Of a DNA stretch of 64,000 nucleotides, positions 1 through 9,274 are shown one piece after another (position 1 is the first letter of the stretch; every line of letters starts with the position of its first letter). The stretch spans positions 744,001 to 808,000 of the forward strand of contig JAJPEQ010000013.1 of the NCBI GenBank assembly GCA_021166775.1, written 5' to 3'. The stretch comes from Comamonas sp. (GTDB lineage: Bacteria > Pseudomonadota > Gammaproteobacteria > Burkholderiales > Burkholderiaceae_C). A program made the translations under genes and the position numbers. Below the pieces are notes generated by a model that saw only the letters and a list, made by a program, of their open reading frames with translations, was not told where the DNA came from and made no database searches.

Positions 1-2
1 CC

Positions 3-1832
3 ATCCCGGGCTTCTCGGCGATCCGCAGCGGCGGCTCCAACGGCGACCCGGTGTTTCGCGGCCAGTTCGGCTCGCGCCTGCCGCTGCTGACCAACGGCAC
101 GCTGATGCTGGGCGCCTGCCCCGGGCGCATGGATGCGCCCAGCTCCTACATTTCGCCCGAGACCTTCGACACCCTCACCCTGGTCAAGGGGCCGCAGACC
201 GTCATCTGGGGGCCGGGGAATTCGGCCGGCCTGGTGCGCTTCGACCGCGAGCAGCCCGATTTCAGCGAGGGCGGCGTGCATTTCAGCGCCAGCCTGCTGG
301 GCGCCAGCGCGGGGCGCAACGACCAGACGGCCGAACTGGCAGCGGGCAGCGAACGCATGTACCTGCGCGCCACGGCCAACCACTCGCACAGCCAGGACTA
401 CGCGGATGGCCAGGGCCGGCGCGTGCCTTCGGCCTGGGACAAATGGAACACCGACGTGGCCGTGGGCCTGACGCCCGATGCCCACACGCTGATGGAACTG
501 AGCGCGGGCACGGGCAACGGCCAGGCACGCTACGGCGGCCGCGGCATGGACGGCACCCAGTTCCGCCGCGACAGCCTGGGCCTGCGCCTCAAGAAAGACC
601 ACCTCACGCCCTGGCTCACCAGGCTGGAGGCGCAGCTCTACCGCAACCGGGCCGACCACGTGATGGACAACTTCACGCTGCGCACGCCGCCCGCCACCGG
701 CATGATGGCCGGCGGCATGGCCAGCAACGTCGGGCGCACCACCACCGGGGGGCGCCTGGCCGCCACCCTGCAACCCGCGCCTGACCTGTCGCTGGTCACG
801 GGGCTGGACTTTTCGCTCAGCCCGCACGAGGCGCGCCGTGGCACGCCCGCGATGCCCTACGCCGATCAGCCCTGGAAGGGCGACGCCAAATTCGACAACC
901 TGGGCGTGTTCGCCGAAGCCGCCTGGCAGGCCCGGCCCGACACGCGCTGGGTGAGCGGCCTGCGTCTGGACCACTCCCAGGCCTGGCGCTATCCCACCAG
1001 CAATTCGGGCATGGGGAAGATGGGCATGCCCGCCTCGGCTGACGACAACCACCGCACGCGCTCGGCCCTGCCCAGCGGCTTCGTGCGCTGGGAGCGCACC
1101 CTGCAGCCGGGCACCACGGCCTACGTGGGCCTGGGCCATGTGCAGCGCTTTCCCGACTACTGGGAGCTGATCTCTCCCGGCAACAGCGCGGCGGCCAGCG
1201 GCAACGCCTTCGCCACGCTCCAGCCGGAGAAGACCACGCAGATCGATGCTGGGATGAACTGGAAGGGCCAGGACTGGCAACTCTGGAGCTCGGCCTACGT
1301 CGGGCGGGTGCAGGACTACATCCTGTTCGACTACCCGGGCATGGGTTCGAGCGTGCGCAACGTGAACGCGCAAACCGCCGGTTTCGAGCTTGGCGGCAGC
1401 CGGCGCCTGAGCGCCGCCTGGACGCTGCAGGGCACGCTGGCCTACAGTTGGGGACGCAACACCACCGACCAGCGCCCGCTGCCGCAGATGCCGCCGCTCG
1501 AAGCCCGGCTGGGCCTGGACTACGCGCAAGGCCCCTGGAGCACCGGCGTGCTGTGGCGCCTCGTGGCCGCACAGCGCCGCACCGCCCTGGGCCAAGGCAA
1601 CGTCGTCGGACGCGACCTGGGGCCGAGCGCGGGCTTCGGCGTGTTCTCGCTGCACGCGGACTACCGCGTGAACCAGCGCCTGAAGCTGTCCTTCGGCATC
1701 GACAACGTCTTCGACAAGACCTATGCCGAGCACCTGAACCTGGCGGGCAACGCGGGCTTCGGCTACCCCGGCGGCGTGCGCATCAACGAGCCGGGGCGCA
1801 CGCTCTGGCTGCGGGCGGATGTGAAGTTCTGA
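3..1832 (+). CDS. TonB-dependent copper-type outer-membrane receptor (3' part, start outside window)
   Basis: An outer-membrane beta-barrel receptor that takes up a metal or metal complex using TonB energy. The frame is open from base 3, so the signal peptide, TonB box and start of the plug lie upstream of the window. The first visible residues (IPGFSAIRSGGSNGDP) and the following VKGPQTVIWGPGNSAG belong to the plug domain. The rest is barrel strands rich in alternating aromatic residues, ending in WLRADVKF with the C-terminal Phe expected of a barrel protein. The plug wording and the Met-rich stretch near 690-720 (GMMAGGM) fit the OprC/NosA copper receptor group, but the ligand is inferred. 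A dispersed repeat and then queC on the other strand follow. Confidence 0.85.
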   Translation: MPGFSAIRSGGSNGDPVFRGQFGSRLPLLTNGTLMLGACPGRMDAPSSYISPETFDTLTLVKGPQTVIWGPGNSAGLVRFDREQPDFSEGGVHFSASLLGASAGRNDQTAELAAGSERMYLRATANHSHSQDYADGQGRRVPSAWDKWNTDVAVGLTPDAHTLMELSAGTGNGQARYGGRGMDGTQFRRDSLGLRLKKDHLTPWLTRLEAQLYRNRADHVMDNFTLRTPPATGMMAGGMASNVGRTTTGGRLAATLQPAPDLSLVTGLDFSLSPHEARRGTPAMPYADQPWKGDAKFDNLGVFAEAAWQARPDTRWVSGLRLDHSQAWRYPTSNSGMGKMGMPASADDNHRTRSALPSGFVRWERTLQPGTTAYVGLGHVQRFPDYWELISPGNSAAASGNAFATLQPEKTTQIDAGMNWKGQDWQLWSSAYVGRVQDYILFDYPGMGSSVRNVNAQTAGFELGGSRRLSAAWTLQGTLAYSWGRNTTDQRPLPQMPPLEARLGLDYAQGPWSTGVLWRLVAAQRRTALGQGNVVGRDLGPSAGFGVFSLHADYRVNQRLKLSFGIDNVFDKTYAEHLNLAGNAGFGYPGGVRINEPGRTLWLRADVKF

Positions 1833-1856
1833 CCGCGCAAGGCGGCGCCAGAACAA

Positions 1857-1914
1857 GCATCAAAAACGGCTCAAGCGCTTTCCATACAAGCGCTTGCAGC
1901 TATTAAAAAGCCAG
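1857..1914. repeat. Dispersed Comamonadaceae-type repeat, copy 1
   Basis: Intergenic sequence between the receptor and queC with the paired elements caagcgctt and caagcgcttgcagctatt. It shares the core AGCTGCAAGCGCTTG (read on the minus strand) with seven other places in this window. Confidence 0.65.
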
Positions 1915-1915
1915 A

Positions 1916-2626
1916 TCACACGCTGGCGTTTCCTTGTGCCCAGGCGCGCCATCCACGCGAGCGCAGTTCGCACGCCGGGCACTGGCCGCAGCCATAACCC
2001 CAGTCGTGCAGCACGCCGCGCTCGCCCAGGTAGCAGGTGTGCGATTCGAGCCGTATCAGCTCGACCAGCGCATCGCCGCCCAGCGTGTGCGACAGCGCCC
2101 AGGTGGCGGCCTTGTCCCGCCACATCAGCGGGGTTTCGACGACCAGCGGGCGATCCACGCCCAGGCTCAGCGCCACCTGCAAGGCCTTGAGGGTGTTGTC
2201 GCGGCAGTCGGGGTAGCCGGAATAATCGGTTTCGCTCATGCCGCCCACCAGGACGGTGAGGCCACGCCGGTACGCCAGCGCCGCCGCGAGCGTGAAGAAC
2301 AGCAGGTTGCGCCCCGGCACGAAGGTGTTGGGCAGACCATCCTGCTGCAGCGCGATCGCCACGTCATCGGTCATGGCACTGGCGCCCAGTTCCTTGAGCA
2401 CGCCCACGTGCAGCACATGGTCCTCACCCAGCACGCCGCCCCAGCGCATGGTGCGCAGGCCCTTGCGCAGGCGCTCGCGGCACGCCAGCTCCACCTGGTG
2501 GCGCTGGCCGTAGTCAAAGCCGATGGTCTGAACCTCGGCATACCGCGACAGCGCCCACGCCAGGCACGTGGTCGAATCCTGCCCGCCCGAAAACAGCACC
2601 AGCGCGCGGCGCGGGTCGGGCGTCAT
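1916..2626 (-). CDS. queC: 7-cyano-7-deazaguanine synthase
   Basis: Converts 7-carboxy-7-deazaguanine to preQ0 with ATP and ammonia, a step in queuosine tRNA modification. The protein is 236 residues, the usual size. It has the PP-loop ATP-pyrophosphatase motif [10 protein letters not shown] at the N-terminus and the zinc-binding cysteines near the C-terminus (SHTCYLGER and [11 protein letters not shown]). The start at 2626 is chosen because its ATG overlaps the stop of yhhQ as ATGA, giving translational coupling; the frame stays open further upstream but that part has no family similarity. It forms a queuosine module with yhhQ. Confidence 0.95.
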   Translation of the reverse strand: MTPDPRRALVLFSGGQDSTTCLAWALSRYAEVQTIGFDYGQRHQVELACRERLRKGLRTMRWGGVLGEDHVLHVGVLKELGASAMTDDVAIALQQDGLPNTFVPGRNLLFFTLAAALAYRRGLTVLVGGMSETDYSGYPDCRDNTLKALQVALSLGVDRPLVVETPLMWRDKAATWALSHTLGGDALVELIRLESHTCYLGERGVLHDWGYGCGQCPACELRSRGWRAWAQGNASV

Positions 2627-3291
2627 GGCGCCACGGCCGCAGGCTGCACGGGCTTGAGCCAACGTGTGATGGCCGCCAGCAGCACACCATACGCGGGCAC
2701 GAAGAGCAGCAGGCTCACGCCGAGCTTGATGGCGTAATCGACCCAGGCGATCTCCACCCAGTTCGCGGCCATGAAGGCATCGGTGCTGTGCCAGAACGCA
2801 ATGGAGAAAAACGCCGCCGTGTCCAACCACTGCCCCACCACGGCGGACGCCGCGGGCGCCAGCCACCAGAGGCGGCTTTTCTGGCGGATGCGGTCGAACA
2901 CCTGGATGTCGAGCAACTGCCCGAGCACATACGCGGCAAAGCTGGCGAACGCAATGCGAAAGATGAAGGTGTTGAACTCCGCCAGCGCGCCCAGCCCGTT
3001 GAAGCCGCCATCATGAAACAGCACGCCCACCACGTAGGAGGCGAGCAGCGCAGGCAGCATCGCCCTCCCGATCACGCGCCGCGCGCTGTGCTTGCCGATG
3101 AGGCGCACCGTGAGGTCGGTGGCGAGGAAGATGAACGGGAAGCTGAACGCGCCCCAGGTGCTGTGAAAGCCGAACAGCCTGATCGGCAGCTGCACCAGGT
3201 AGTTGCTGGCGATGACGATGGCGACATGCAGCGCCACGAGGATGGAAAGATAGAGCGGCACGCGCGACGCGGGCACCTGAAGCCGGTTCAT
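2623..3291 (-). CDS. yhhQ: Queuosine precursor transporter, YhhQ/COG1738 family
   Basis: An inner-membrane protein of 222 residues with about six hydrophobic segments, starting [20 protein letters not shown]. It carries typical family stretches such as [17 protein letters not shown] (residues about 50-70) and a C-terminal membrane segment before WLKPVQ. The family is known to import queuosine precursors (preQ0/preQ1). The start at 3291 follows AAGGA with a 6-base spacer; a possible upstream start at 3330 falls inside the stem of a candidate preQ1 riboswitch and is rejected. Stop and queC start overlap (ATGA). The neighbouring queC supports the assignment. Confidence 0.9.
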   Translation of the reverse strand: MNRLQVPASRVPLYLSILVALHVAIVIASNYLVQLPIRLFGFHSTWGAFSFPFIFLATDLTVRLIGKHSARRVIGRAMLPALLASYVVGVLFHDGGFNGLGALAEFNTFIFRIAFASFAAYVLGQLLDIQVFDRIRQKSRLWWLAPAASAVVGQWLDTAAFFSIAFWHSTDAFMAANWVEIAWVDYAIKLGVSLLLFVPAYGVLLAAITRWLKPVQPAAVAP

Positions 3292-3295
3292 GGCT

Positions 3296-3330
3296 TGTCC
3301 TTTTTGATGAATGGGGGCGAGGGAACCCAT
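3296..3330 (-). promoter_or_regulatory. Candidate preQ1-I riboswitch upstream of yhhQ-queC
   Basis: On the minus strand a 5-bp stem ATGGG/CCCAT (3330-3326 with 3315-3311) encloses a 10-base loop TTCCCTCGCC. It is followed by the tail TCATCAAAAAGGACA, which contains the Shine-Dalgarno AAGGA of yhhQ. Stem length, 10-base loop, first loop base U, last loop base C, C25 and the A26-A29 run line up with the known translational preQ1-I aptamer of Thermoanaerobacter. The tail GGA can pair with loop TCC as an H-type pseudoknot that would hide the ribosome-binding site. The position before two queuosine genes fits. The family match is from memory, not a covariance search. Confidence 0.7.
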
Positions 3331-3352
3331 GCCAACGGGGAAAACGGGGCGC

Positions 3353-3358
3353 GATTAT
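3353..3358 (-). promoter_or_regulatory. Probable -10 box of the yhhQ-queC promoter
   Basis: TATAAT on the minus strand between the murB stop and yhhQ, about 16 bases before the candidate preQ1-I stem allowing for a start site near 3346. No convincing -35 hexamer is visible. Confidence 0.45.
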
Positions 3359-3428
3359 AGGCAGGACGCGCACGAGCCAGTCTCGGCCCCGGCACACACA
3401 CGGGCACACACGCGCGTCCGAGCTCTGC

Positions 3429-4511
3429 TCAAATCACCACGGGCTCGGGCTGCAGCCGGATGCCGAAGCGCTCATACACGCTGGTCTGGATCGCCTTGGC
3501 CAGCGTCATCACCTCGCCGCCGGTCACGCTGGCCTGCGGATCGCTGCGGTCGCCTCGGTTGACCAGCACCAGGGCCTGTTTTTCATAGACACCGGCACGG
3601 CCCACGGTCTTGCCGCGCCAGCCGCAGGCATCGATCAGCCAGCCCGCGGCCAGCTTGATGCTGCCATCGGGCATGGGGTAGTGCACGATTTTTGGTTCGC
3701 GCGCGATGATGTCGCGGCACTGCTCGGGCGTGACGGTGGGGTTCTTGAAGAAACTGCCCGCGTTGCCCAGCACCGCCGGGTCCGGCAGCTTGGCGCTGCG
3801 GATCGCGCAGATCCAGTCAAAAATCCGCTGCGCATCGGGCTGGGCCACACCCGTTTCCTCGCACTTCTTTTGCAGGTCCAGATAGTCGATCACGGGTCGC
3901 CAGGCCTTGGGCAGCGCCAGGCACACCTGCGTGATGACGGCGCGCCCCGCCAGGCCCATGCCGCGCTGCCAGCCGGCGCCTTCCGCCGCCACCGGGGCGG
4001 CATGCTTGAAGACCGAATCACGGTAGCCGAACGCGCAGTGCGCGGCGTCCAGTTCAAAGACGTCGCCCGTGAGGCAATCGACGGCCGTGAGCGAATGAAA
4101 ACGGTCCTGCAGCTCCACGCCGTAGGCGCCAATGTTCTGCACGGGCGCGGCGCCCACCGTGCCGGGGATCATGGCCAGATTTTCCAGCCCGGGCCAGCCC
4201 TGCTCGAGCGTCCACGCCACCAGTTCATGCCAGACCACGCCCGCGCCCGCCTGCACGATCCACGACGAGGGGGTTTCCCGCACCAGCGCCATGCCCGGAA
4301 TTTCCACCTTGAGCACGACGGACTTCACGTCCGACGTGAGCACCGTGTTGCTGCCGCCGCCGAGAACGAAAAAAGGCTTGCGCGCCAGATCGAAACGCGT
4401 GGCGGCTTCACGCACATCGTCCTGGCTGCGCACGCGCACCAGACGCTTGGCGCGCGCGGCGATGCCGAAGCTGTTGGCGCTTTGCAACGAAACGTTTTTC
4501 TCGACTAACAT
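3429..4511 (-). CDS. murB: UDP-N-acetylenolpyruvoylglucosamine reductase
   Basis: Reduces UDP-GlcNAc-enolpyruvate to UDP-MurNAc with FAD and NADPH in peptidoglycan synthesis, in the cytoplasm. The 360-residue product (start [17 protein letters not shown]) has the FAD-binding segment [13 protein letters not shown], the nucleotide-binding [16 protein letters not shown] and the catalytic-serine segment [10 protein letters not shown], all typical of type I (E. coli-like) MurB. The start at 4511 matches the family N-terminus; the frame is open ten residues further. It is divergent from yajQ across 67 bases. Confidence 0.95.
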   Translation of the reverse strand: MLVEKNVSLQSANSFGIAARAKRLVRVRSQDDVREAATRFDLARKPFFVLGGGSNTVLTSDVKSVVLKVEIPGMALVRETPSSWIVQAGAGVVWHELVAWTLEQGWPGLENLAMIPGTVGAAPVQNIGAYGVELQDRFHSLTAVDCLTGDVFELDAAHCAFGYRDSVFKHAAPVAAEGAGWQRGMGLAGRAVITQVCLALPKAWRPVIDYLDLQKKCEETGVAQPDAQRIFDWICAIRSAKLPDPAVLGNAGSFFKNPTVTPEQCRDIIAREPKIVHYPMPDGSIKLAAGWLIDACGWRGKTVGRAGVYEKQALVLVNRGDRSDPQASVTGGEVMTLAKAIQTSVYERFGIRLQPEPVVI

Positions 4512-4578
4512 CCCGGGAATTGTCGCACCGGCCCTGCGCAAGAATGCCGCCGCAGCCGGCGCGAGTCAAAGGAGAGCC

Positions 4579-5064
4579 ATGCCATCGTTCGATACCGTTT
4601 GTGAAGCCGATTTCGTCGAAGTGAGGAACGCCGTGGACAACGCCGTCAAGGAGGTGGGCACGCGCTTCGATTTCAAGGGCACGTCGGCCGCCATCGAGCT
4701 CAAGGACAAGGAAATCACGCTCACGGGCGACGCGGATTTCCAGCTGCAGCAGTTGCAGGACATCCTGCGCGCCAAACTCGCCAAGCGCGGCGTGGACGTG
4801 CGCTTTCTGGACATCCAGAAGCCGCAGAAGGCCGGTGGCGACAAGCTCAGGCAGCTGATCCAGGTGAAGAACGGCATCGATGCCGAGCAGGGCAAGAAGA
4901 TCCAGAAGCTCATCAAGGACAGCAAGCTGAAGCTGCAAGCGGCGATCCAGGACGGCAAGGTGCGCGTCTCCGGTGCCAAGCGCGACGATCTGCAGGCGGC
5001 GATGGCGCTGCTGCGCAAGGACGTGGCGGACCTGCCCCTGTCCTTCGACAACTTCCGCGATTGA
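4579..5064 (+). CDS. yajQ: YajQ family nucleotide-binding protein
   Basis: A 161-residue cytoplasmic protein of the UPF0234/YajQ family, starting [21 protein letters not shown] and containing the conserved FDFKGT and the long basic helix around [13 protein letters not shown]. Family members bind nucleic acid or nucleotides, and one Xanthomonas homologue is a cyclic-di-GMP effector; the role here is not shown by the sequence. The ribosome-binding site AAAGGAG lies at the right distance from 4579. The next gene begins seven bases after its stop, so the two are probably co-transcribed. Confidence 0.95.
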   Translation: MPSFDTVCEADFVEVRNAVDNAVKEVGTRFDFKGTSAAIELKDKEITLTGDADFQLQQLQDILRAKLAKRGVDVRFLDIQKPQKAGGDKLRQLIQVKNGIDAEQGKKIQKLIKDSKLKLQAAIQDGKVRVSGAKRDDLQAAMALLRKDVADLPLSFDNFRD

Positions 5065-5071
5065 CACCGCG

Positions 5072-5704
5072 ATGCCACACGCCGTCGCCCTGTGCCTGGC
5101 CTTGCTGTGCGCTGCGCCCGCCATGGCGCAGAACGTGCAGCTCGCGGGCATCCTGGGCGGCAAGGCCTTGCTGGTGACTGCGGCAGGCGCGCCCCAGGCC
5201 GTGGCCGTGGGGCAAACGCTCGATGGCATGCGCGTGCTCGCCGTGGGCCGCGACGAGGTGACGCTGGAGATCGATGGCCAGCGGCAGGTGCTGCACCTGG
5301 GCGGCGCACCGGTGAGCGTCGGGGCACGCAGCGGCCCCAGGACCAGCCTGGTGCTCTATGCCAACGCAGGTGGGCATTTCGTGGACAGCGGCAGCATCAA
5401 CGGCCACCCGGTGCAGTTCATCGTGGATACCGGCGCCACCGCGGTATCGATCGGCCGCGCCGAAGCCGAGCGCCTGGGCGTGAAACTGCAGCAGGGCAAA
5501 TCCGTGCGCATGCAGACCGCCAACGGCACGGCGCAGGGTTGGCTGGTCACGCTCGCGAGTGTGCGCATCGGCCCGCTGGAGCAGCGCGACGTGCAGGCCA
5601 TCGTCACGCAGGAACCCATGCCCTACGTGCTGCTGGGCAACAGCTTTCTGCAGCCCTACGAAATGACGCGCAAGGGCGGCGAGCTCACCCTGCAAAGCCG
5701 CTGA
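5072..5704 (+). CDS. Retropepsin-like aspartic protease with signal peptide
   Basis: A 210-residue exported protein. Residues 1-19 (MPHAVALCLALLCAAPAMA) form a cleavable signal peptide. The C-terminal half carries the single aspartic-protease signature FIVDTGATAVSIG, expected to be completed by dimerisation, plus LLGNSFLQ near the end, as in the clan AA family often annotated TIGR02281. It probably acts in the periplasm; substrates are unknown. It starts seven bases after yajQ and ends five bases before the HD-domain gene, suggesting an operon. Confidence 0.85.
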   Translation: MPHAVALCLALLCAAPAMAQNVQLAGILGGKALLVTAAGAPQAVAVGQTLDGMRVLAVGRDEVTLEIDGQRQVLHLGGAPVSVGARSGPRTSLVLYANAGGHFVDSGSINGHPVQFIVDTGATAVSIGRAEAERLGVKLQQGKSVRMQTANGTAQGWLVTLASVRIGPLEQRDVQAIVTQEPMPYVLLGNSFLQPYEMTRKGGELTLQSR

Positions 5705-5708
5705 GACC

Positions 5709-6716
5709 ATGGCCACCGAACCCGCCGACGACGAGTACGAAGATCTGCTCGCCCAGTGGCTCGACCTGGAGGCCGCGCTCTCCGCGCTGCTCACGCACCC
5801 GAGGCTGGTGCTCGGATTCACGGCCAAGACGCGCCTGTGCGACCAGTGGCTGCAGGACATCGTCGGGCACGACAACGATGCGGCGCTGTACCTGATGTTC
5901 CAGCTCGCGAGCACCTCCACCGTGGGTTACAGCGCCTCGCATGCGCTGGTCTGCGCGACGCTGTGCCACATCCTCGCGCAGGAGCTGCAACTGCAGCGCC
6001 ACGAGCGCGACAGTCTGGTGCGCGCCGCCATCACGATGAACATCAGCATGACGACGCTGCAAAACGAGCTGGCGCTGCAAAGCGAGCCCTTGAGCGCCGC
6101 TCAGAAGGACGCCATCGGCTTGCACCCGCAAAACAGCGTCACGCTGCTGGAAGAGCTCGACATCCGCGACGACCTGTGGCTGGACGTGGTGGCCGCACAC
6201 CACCATCCGCCCCCCGCGCACACCGCGCTTTCCAGCCTGCCGACGGAAACACGCCTGGCGCACATCCTCTCGACGATAGACCGCTATGCGGCAATGATTT
6301 CGCCTCGCAAATCGCGCTCGGGGCGCACCGCGAGCGATTCGGTGCGGGAAATCGCCGGTCACACCGGGCAGCATGAGGATGACGTGGTGGTGGCGCTCAT
6401 GCGCACCGTCGGGCTGTGCCCTCCCGGCACTTTCGTGCGCCTGACCAATGGCGACACGGCCGTGGTGCTGCGCCGCAGCGAGCGCGTGAACTTCCCGCTG
6501 GTCGCCAGCGTGGCCCGTGCCGACGGCGAGCCGCTGGACGCGCCCATGCTCTACCACACCGTGCGGGGCCAGCCGCAGGTGCAGGCCGCGCTGGCGCGCT
6601 CGGCCGTCACCACGCAGATCAACCACCACATGATGGTGCGCCTGGGGCTGTACGCCGCGCGCGTGACCAACCAGCCGCCGGTGCGCAATGCAGCGGCAAC
6701 GTTCCCCTTCTTCTGA
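5709..6716 (+). CDS. HD-GYP-like protein with degenerate catalytic motif
   Basis: A 335-residue protein that resembles the HD-GYP type of HD domain. Residues about 75-90 (GYSASHALVCATLCHIL) and the segments LHPQNSVTLLEELD and AAHHHPPP keep the outline of the fold and some metal-ligand histidines. The HD dyad expected in LLHDIGK is replaced by TMNISM, and no GYP motif is present. It is therefore unlikely to be an active cyclic-di-GMP phosphodiesterase and may bind a ligand or a partner. The C-terminal part (VRLTNGDTAVVLRRSE) looks like the beta extension seen after some HD-GYP domains. The domain identity is inferred from motif order only. Confidence 0.6.
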   Translation: MATEPADDEYEDLLAQWLDLEAALSALLTHPRLVLGFTAKTRLCDQWLQDIVGHDNDAALYLMFQLASTSTVGYSASHALVCATLCHILAQELQLQRHERDSLVRAAITMNISMTTLQNELALQSEPLSAAQKDAIGLHPQNSVTLLEELDIRDDLWLDVVAAHHHPPPAHTALSSLPTETRLAHILSTIDRYAAMISPRKSRSGRTASDSVREIAGHTGQHEDDVVVALMRTVGLCPPGTFVRLTNGDTAVVLRRSERVNFPLVASVARADGEPLDAPMLYHTVRGQPQVQAALARSAVTTQINHHMMVRLGLYAARVTNQPPVRNAAATFPFF

Positions 6717-6722
6717 GGATTG

Positions 6723-7355
6723 TCAGGCCTTCTTGCCGGCGCCCAGCTTGGGCTCCCTGCCCTGCAGCAGGCGCTTGATGTTGGCCGCGTGGCGCCAGGC
6801 GAGCAGCCCCGCCATGACCGTGATGGCCAGCGCGATGCCGGGATGCATCTCCCACGCCACGCCCGCCGTCAGAACGTAGAAGAACGGCGCAAACGCCGCG
6901 GCGACGAGCGAGGCGAGCGACACCCAGCGAAAAAACGCGACGATGATGAGCCAGGTGGCCAGCGTCGCCAGCGCCAGCCAGCCGCTCACGCCCAGCAGCA
7001 CGCCCAGCGCCGTGGCCACGCCCTTGCCGCCCTTGAAGCCGAAGAACACCGGCCACAGGTGCCCGGCAAACGCCGCGAGCGCCACCAGCGCCACCGTGCC
7101 ATCGCCCAGGCCATGGCGCGCGCCGAACACGCGCACCAGAAACACCGGCAGCCAGCCCTTGGCCGCATCGAGCAGCAGGGTGACGATGGCCGCCACCTTC
7201 GAGCCCGAGCGCAGCACGTTGGTCGCACCCGGGTTTTTGCTGCCGTAGCTGCGCGGATCCGACAGGCCCATGACGCGGCTCACGATCACCGCGAACGACA
7301 GGGAACCAAGCAGATAGGCGGCGATGATCGCCAGAGCGGAATAGGCTAGGGACAC
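6723..7355 (-). CDS. plsY: Acyl-phosphate:glycerol-3-phosphate acyltransferase
   Basis: Transfers the acyl group from acyl-phosphate to glycerol-3-phosphate, the first step of membrane phospholipid synthesis. The 210-residue integral membrane protein has the three family motifs: GSLSFAVIVSR, GSKNPGATNVLR and FKGGKGVAT. The start is a GTG at 7355 (MSLAYSALAIIAAYLLG). It stands alone, convergent with the HD-domain gene, whose stop is six bases away. Confidence 0.95.
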   Translation of the reverse strand: MSLAYSALAIIAAYLLGSLSFAVIVSRVMGLSDPRSYGSKNPGATNVLRSGSKVAAIVTLLLDAAKGWLPVFLVRVFGARHGLGDGTVALVALAAFAGHLWPVFFGFKGGKGVATALGVLLGVSGWLALATLATWLIIVAFFRWVSLASLVAAAFAPFFYVLTAGVAWEMHPGIALAITVMAGLLAWRHAANIKRLLQGREPKLGAGKKA

Positions 7356-7426
7356 GAGACGACTCTCTCGAAATTAGGCGATGGGCAAGAGCGATCAAGC
7401 CGCTCTCGGGCCGAACTGAAAAGCGC

Positions 7427-8614
7427 TCACGATCGCGGTGGCGCATTTTGCCATCCGGTGCGCGCGCGCTCGACGCGATTGCGCCCTGCCGCCTTGCCGC
7501 GGTACAGCGCCGCGTCGGCTTCGCGCAGGGCGGCGTCGAAGCCGCCCACGCCATCGAAGGCGAGCGAGACGCCGAGCGTCGCGGTGCAGCGCAGCGGCTC
7601 GTGCGTGCCCGGCACCCTCACCGCCTGCTGCTCGATGGCCGAACGCAAGCGCTCTGCCAGGCGCATCGCGCCTTCGTCGTCACCGTCCAGGCAGACAACG
7701 ACGAACTCCTCGCCGCCGGTGCGGCTGGCCAGATCGCCGCCGCGCAGCGTCTGGCGCAGCACCTCGGCCACATGGCTCAGCACCCTGTCGCCCACCTGAT
7801 GGCCGTGCGCGTCGTTGATGTGCTTGAAATGGTCGAGGTCGAGCATCAGCAAGCGTGCGGGAGCGGCCGCGCGCGAGCTGAAATGCCCCTGCAGCCCGGC
7901 CAGCAGACCGCGCCGGTTGAGCAGTTGCGTGAGCGGGTCGCGCCCGGCGGCGTCGCGCAGCGCATCGGTCAGGCGGCGCAGCACCAGCCAGATCGTCGAG
8001 GGCGCGAGCACCGTCGCGAGAAACGACATGTAGATGTAGAACCCGATCTGAAAGCGCTGCCCCATGTCCAGCGCCTGCAGCCCGTCGCGAACCACCAGCA
8101 CGCCCTTGATGGCGTTGAGCACGCCCAGACCGCCGATCAGGAGCGCGAACAGCGCCATTTCCACGCGCAGGTCTTTCGCCAGCTCACGCATGGCGTGCAC
8201 CACGGCCACGCTCATCGCAAAAAACACCAATGCCGAGACGAACGACAGCATGGCGTAGCGCGCCACCGACCCCGCCAGCCACTGCACCAGCGCCTGCGCC
8301 GCCGTGCACGCCAGCGCCCACGCCAGCAGCGGCCTGAGCAAAGGCGCCGCGCGGCCGAAGAAGCGCAGGCCACCCACCCCATAGACCAGCGGCACGGACA
8401 GCGTCAGCGTGTGGTTGAGCACGCTCGCCGCGTTCCAGCCCGGCGGCCCGCCCAGGAGCTGCAGCACATAAGCGAGGCCCAGCAGGGCGTTGCCGACGGC
8501 AAACGCACTCATGCCCAGCTTGTCACCCTGCAGGCGCGTGCTGATGAGCCAGAACATGACGGCAAAGCACAGCAGGTGCACGCAGAGCATGCCGACGATG
8601 AGAGTGGCCATCAT
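7427..8614 (-). CDS. Membrane diguanylate cyclase (GGDEF)
   Basis: Predicted to make cyclic-di-GMP from two GTP. The N-terminal half contains about seven or eight hydrophobic helices and no extracytoplasmic domain of recognisable type. The C-terminal half is a GGDEF domain with active-site GGEEF, and the inhibitory I-site RGGD lies exactly five residues before it, so feedback control is likely. The start is uncertain: ATG at 8614 lies just past the ybaK stop, while a GTG at 8632 would overlap ybaK by 17 bases; neither has a good ribosome-binding site. ybaK lies directly upstream on the same strand. Confidence 0.9.
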   Translation of the reverse strand: MMATLIVGMLCVHLLCFAVMFWLISTRLQGDKLGMSAFAVGNALLGLAYVLQLLGGPPGWNAASVLNHTLTLSVPLVYGVGGLRFFGRAAPLLRPLLAWALACTAAQALVQWLAGSVARYAMLSFVSALVFFAMSVAVVHAMRELAKDLRVEMALFALLIGGLGVLNAIKGVLVVRDGLQALDMGQRFQIGFYIYMSFLATVLAPSTIWLVLRRLTDALRDAAGRDPLTQLLNRRGLLAGLQGHFSSRAAAPARLLMLDLDHFKHINDAHGHQVGDRVLSHVAEVLRQTLRGGDLASRTGGEEFVVVCLDGDDEGAMRLAERLRSAIEQQAVRVPGTHEPLRCTATLGVSLAFDGVGGFDAALREADAALYRGKAAGRNRVERARTGWQNAPPRS

Positions 8615-8615
8615 G

Positions 8616-9125
8616 CTAATGGGGTGCGTCACTCAGCGCGCACTGCACCGGCCGGGCGCCGAGCAGCCGCACGCACACCTGCGGATCGAGCTGCACCAGG
8701 TAGCCGCGGCGCCCGCCATTGATGGCGATGCGCGGCAAGGCGAGGATGCTCTCTTCGATATACACCGGCATCGCCTTCCTCACGCCGAAGGGCGAGGTGC
8801 CGCCCACCAGGTAGCCGCTGTGGCGCTGCGCCACCTCGGGCTTGCAGGGCTCGACGTGCTTGGCGCCTATGGCGCGTGCCAGGTTCTTGGTGGAGACGCT
8901 GCAGTCGCCATGCATCAGCACGATGAGCGGCTGCGCGTCCTGGTTCTGCATCACCAGCGTCTTGACCACCGCATGCTCGTCCAGTCCGAGCTGGCGCGCC
9001 GCCTCGCCGGTGCCGCCGTGCTCCACGTAATCGTAGGCATGCTCGGTGAACGCCACGCCGCGCGTGCGCAGCATCTGGGTGGCGGGGGTCTCGCTCACGT
9101 GGTGCGTTTTGTCTTTCTTGGCCAT
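8616..9125 (-). CDS. ybaK: Cys-tRNA(Pro)/Cys-tRNA(Cys) deacylase
   Basis: Hydrolyses Cys mischarged on tRNA-Pro, a translation quality-control step. The 169-residue protein matches the YbaK/EbsC family over its length, with DEHAVVKTLVMQ (containing the conserved Lys) and the GGTSPFGVRKAMPVY signature. It probably forms an operon with the downstream diguanylate cyclase, whose start is within a few bases of this stop. Confidence 0.92.
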   Translation of the reverse strand: MAKKDKTHHVSETPATQMLRTRGVAFTEHAYDYVEHGGTGEAARQLGLDEHAVVKTLVMQNQDAQPLIVLMHGDCSVSTKNLARAIGAKHVEPCKPEVAQRHSGYLVGGTSPFGVRKAMPVYIEESILALPRIAINGGRRGYLVQLDPQVCVRLLGARPVQCALSDAPH

Positions 9126-9185
9126 TTCTCTATTTTGATAGCTTGGACCGCTTTATCCATAAAGGTTTCAAGCATATTTTGCTTG
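9124..9185. repeat. Dispersed Comamonadaceae-type repeat, copy 2
   Basis: Lies between ybaK and the divergent hydrolase. On the minus strand it reads AAGCGGTCCAAGCTATCAAA, preceded by GAAACCTTTATGGAT, a decayed form of the repeat seen at 23246-23306. Confidence 0.5.
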
Positions 9186-9274
9186 GATATTCTCACCAGC
9201 GCGTGAGACGTCGCCCAGTGTACGAAGTCGCGGCCGTGGCTGCGCCGCCGGGCGACTCGCGAATAATCGGCGCG

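Noticed and set aside
3390-3420. CA-rich simple repeat between murB and yhhQ
   Set aside because: Only a few short CACACA runs; no regular unit.
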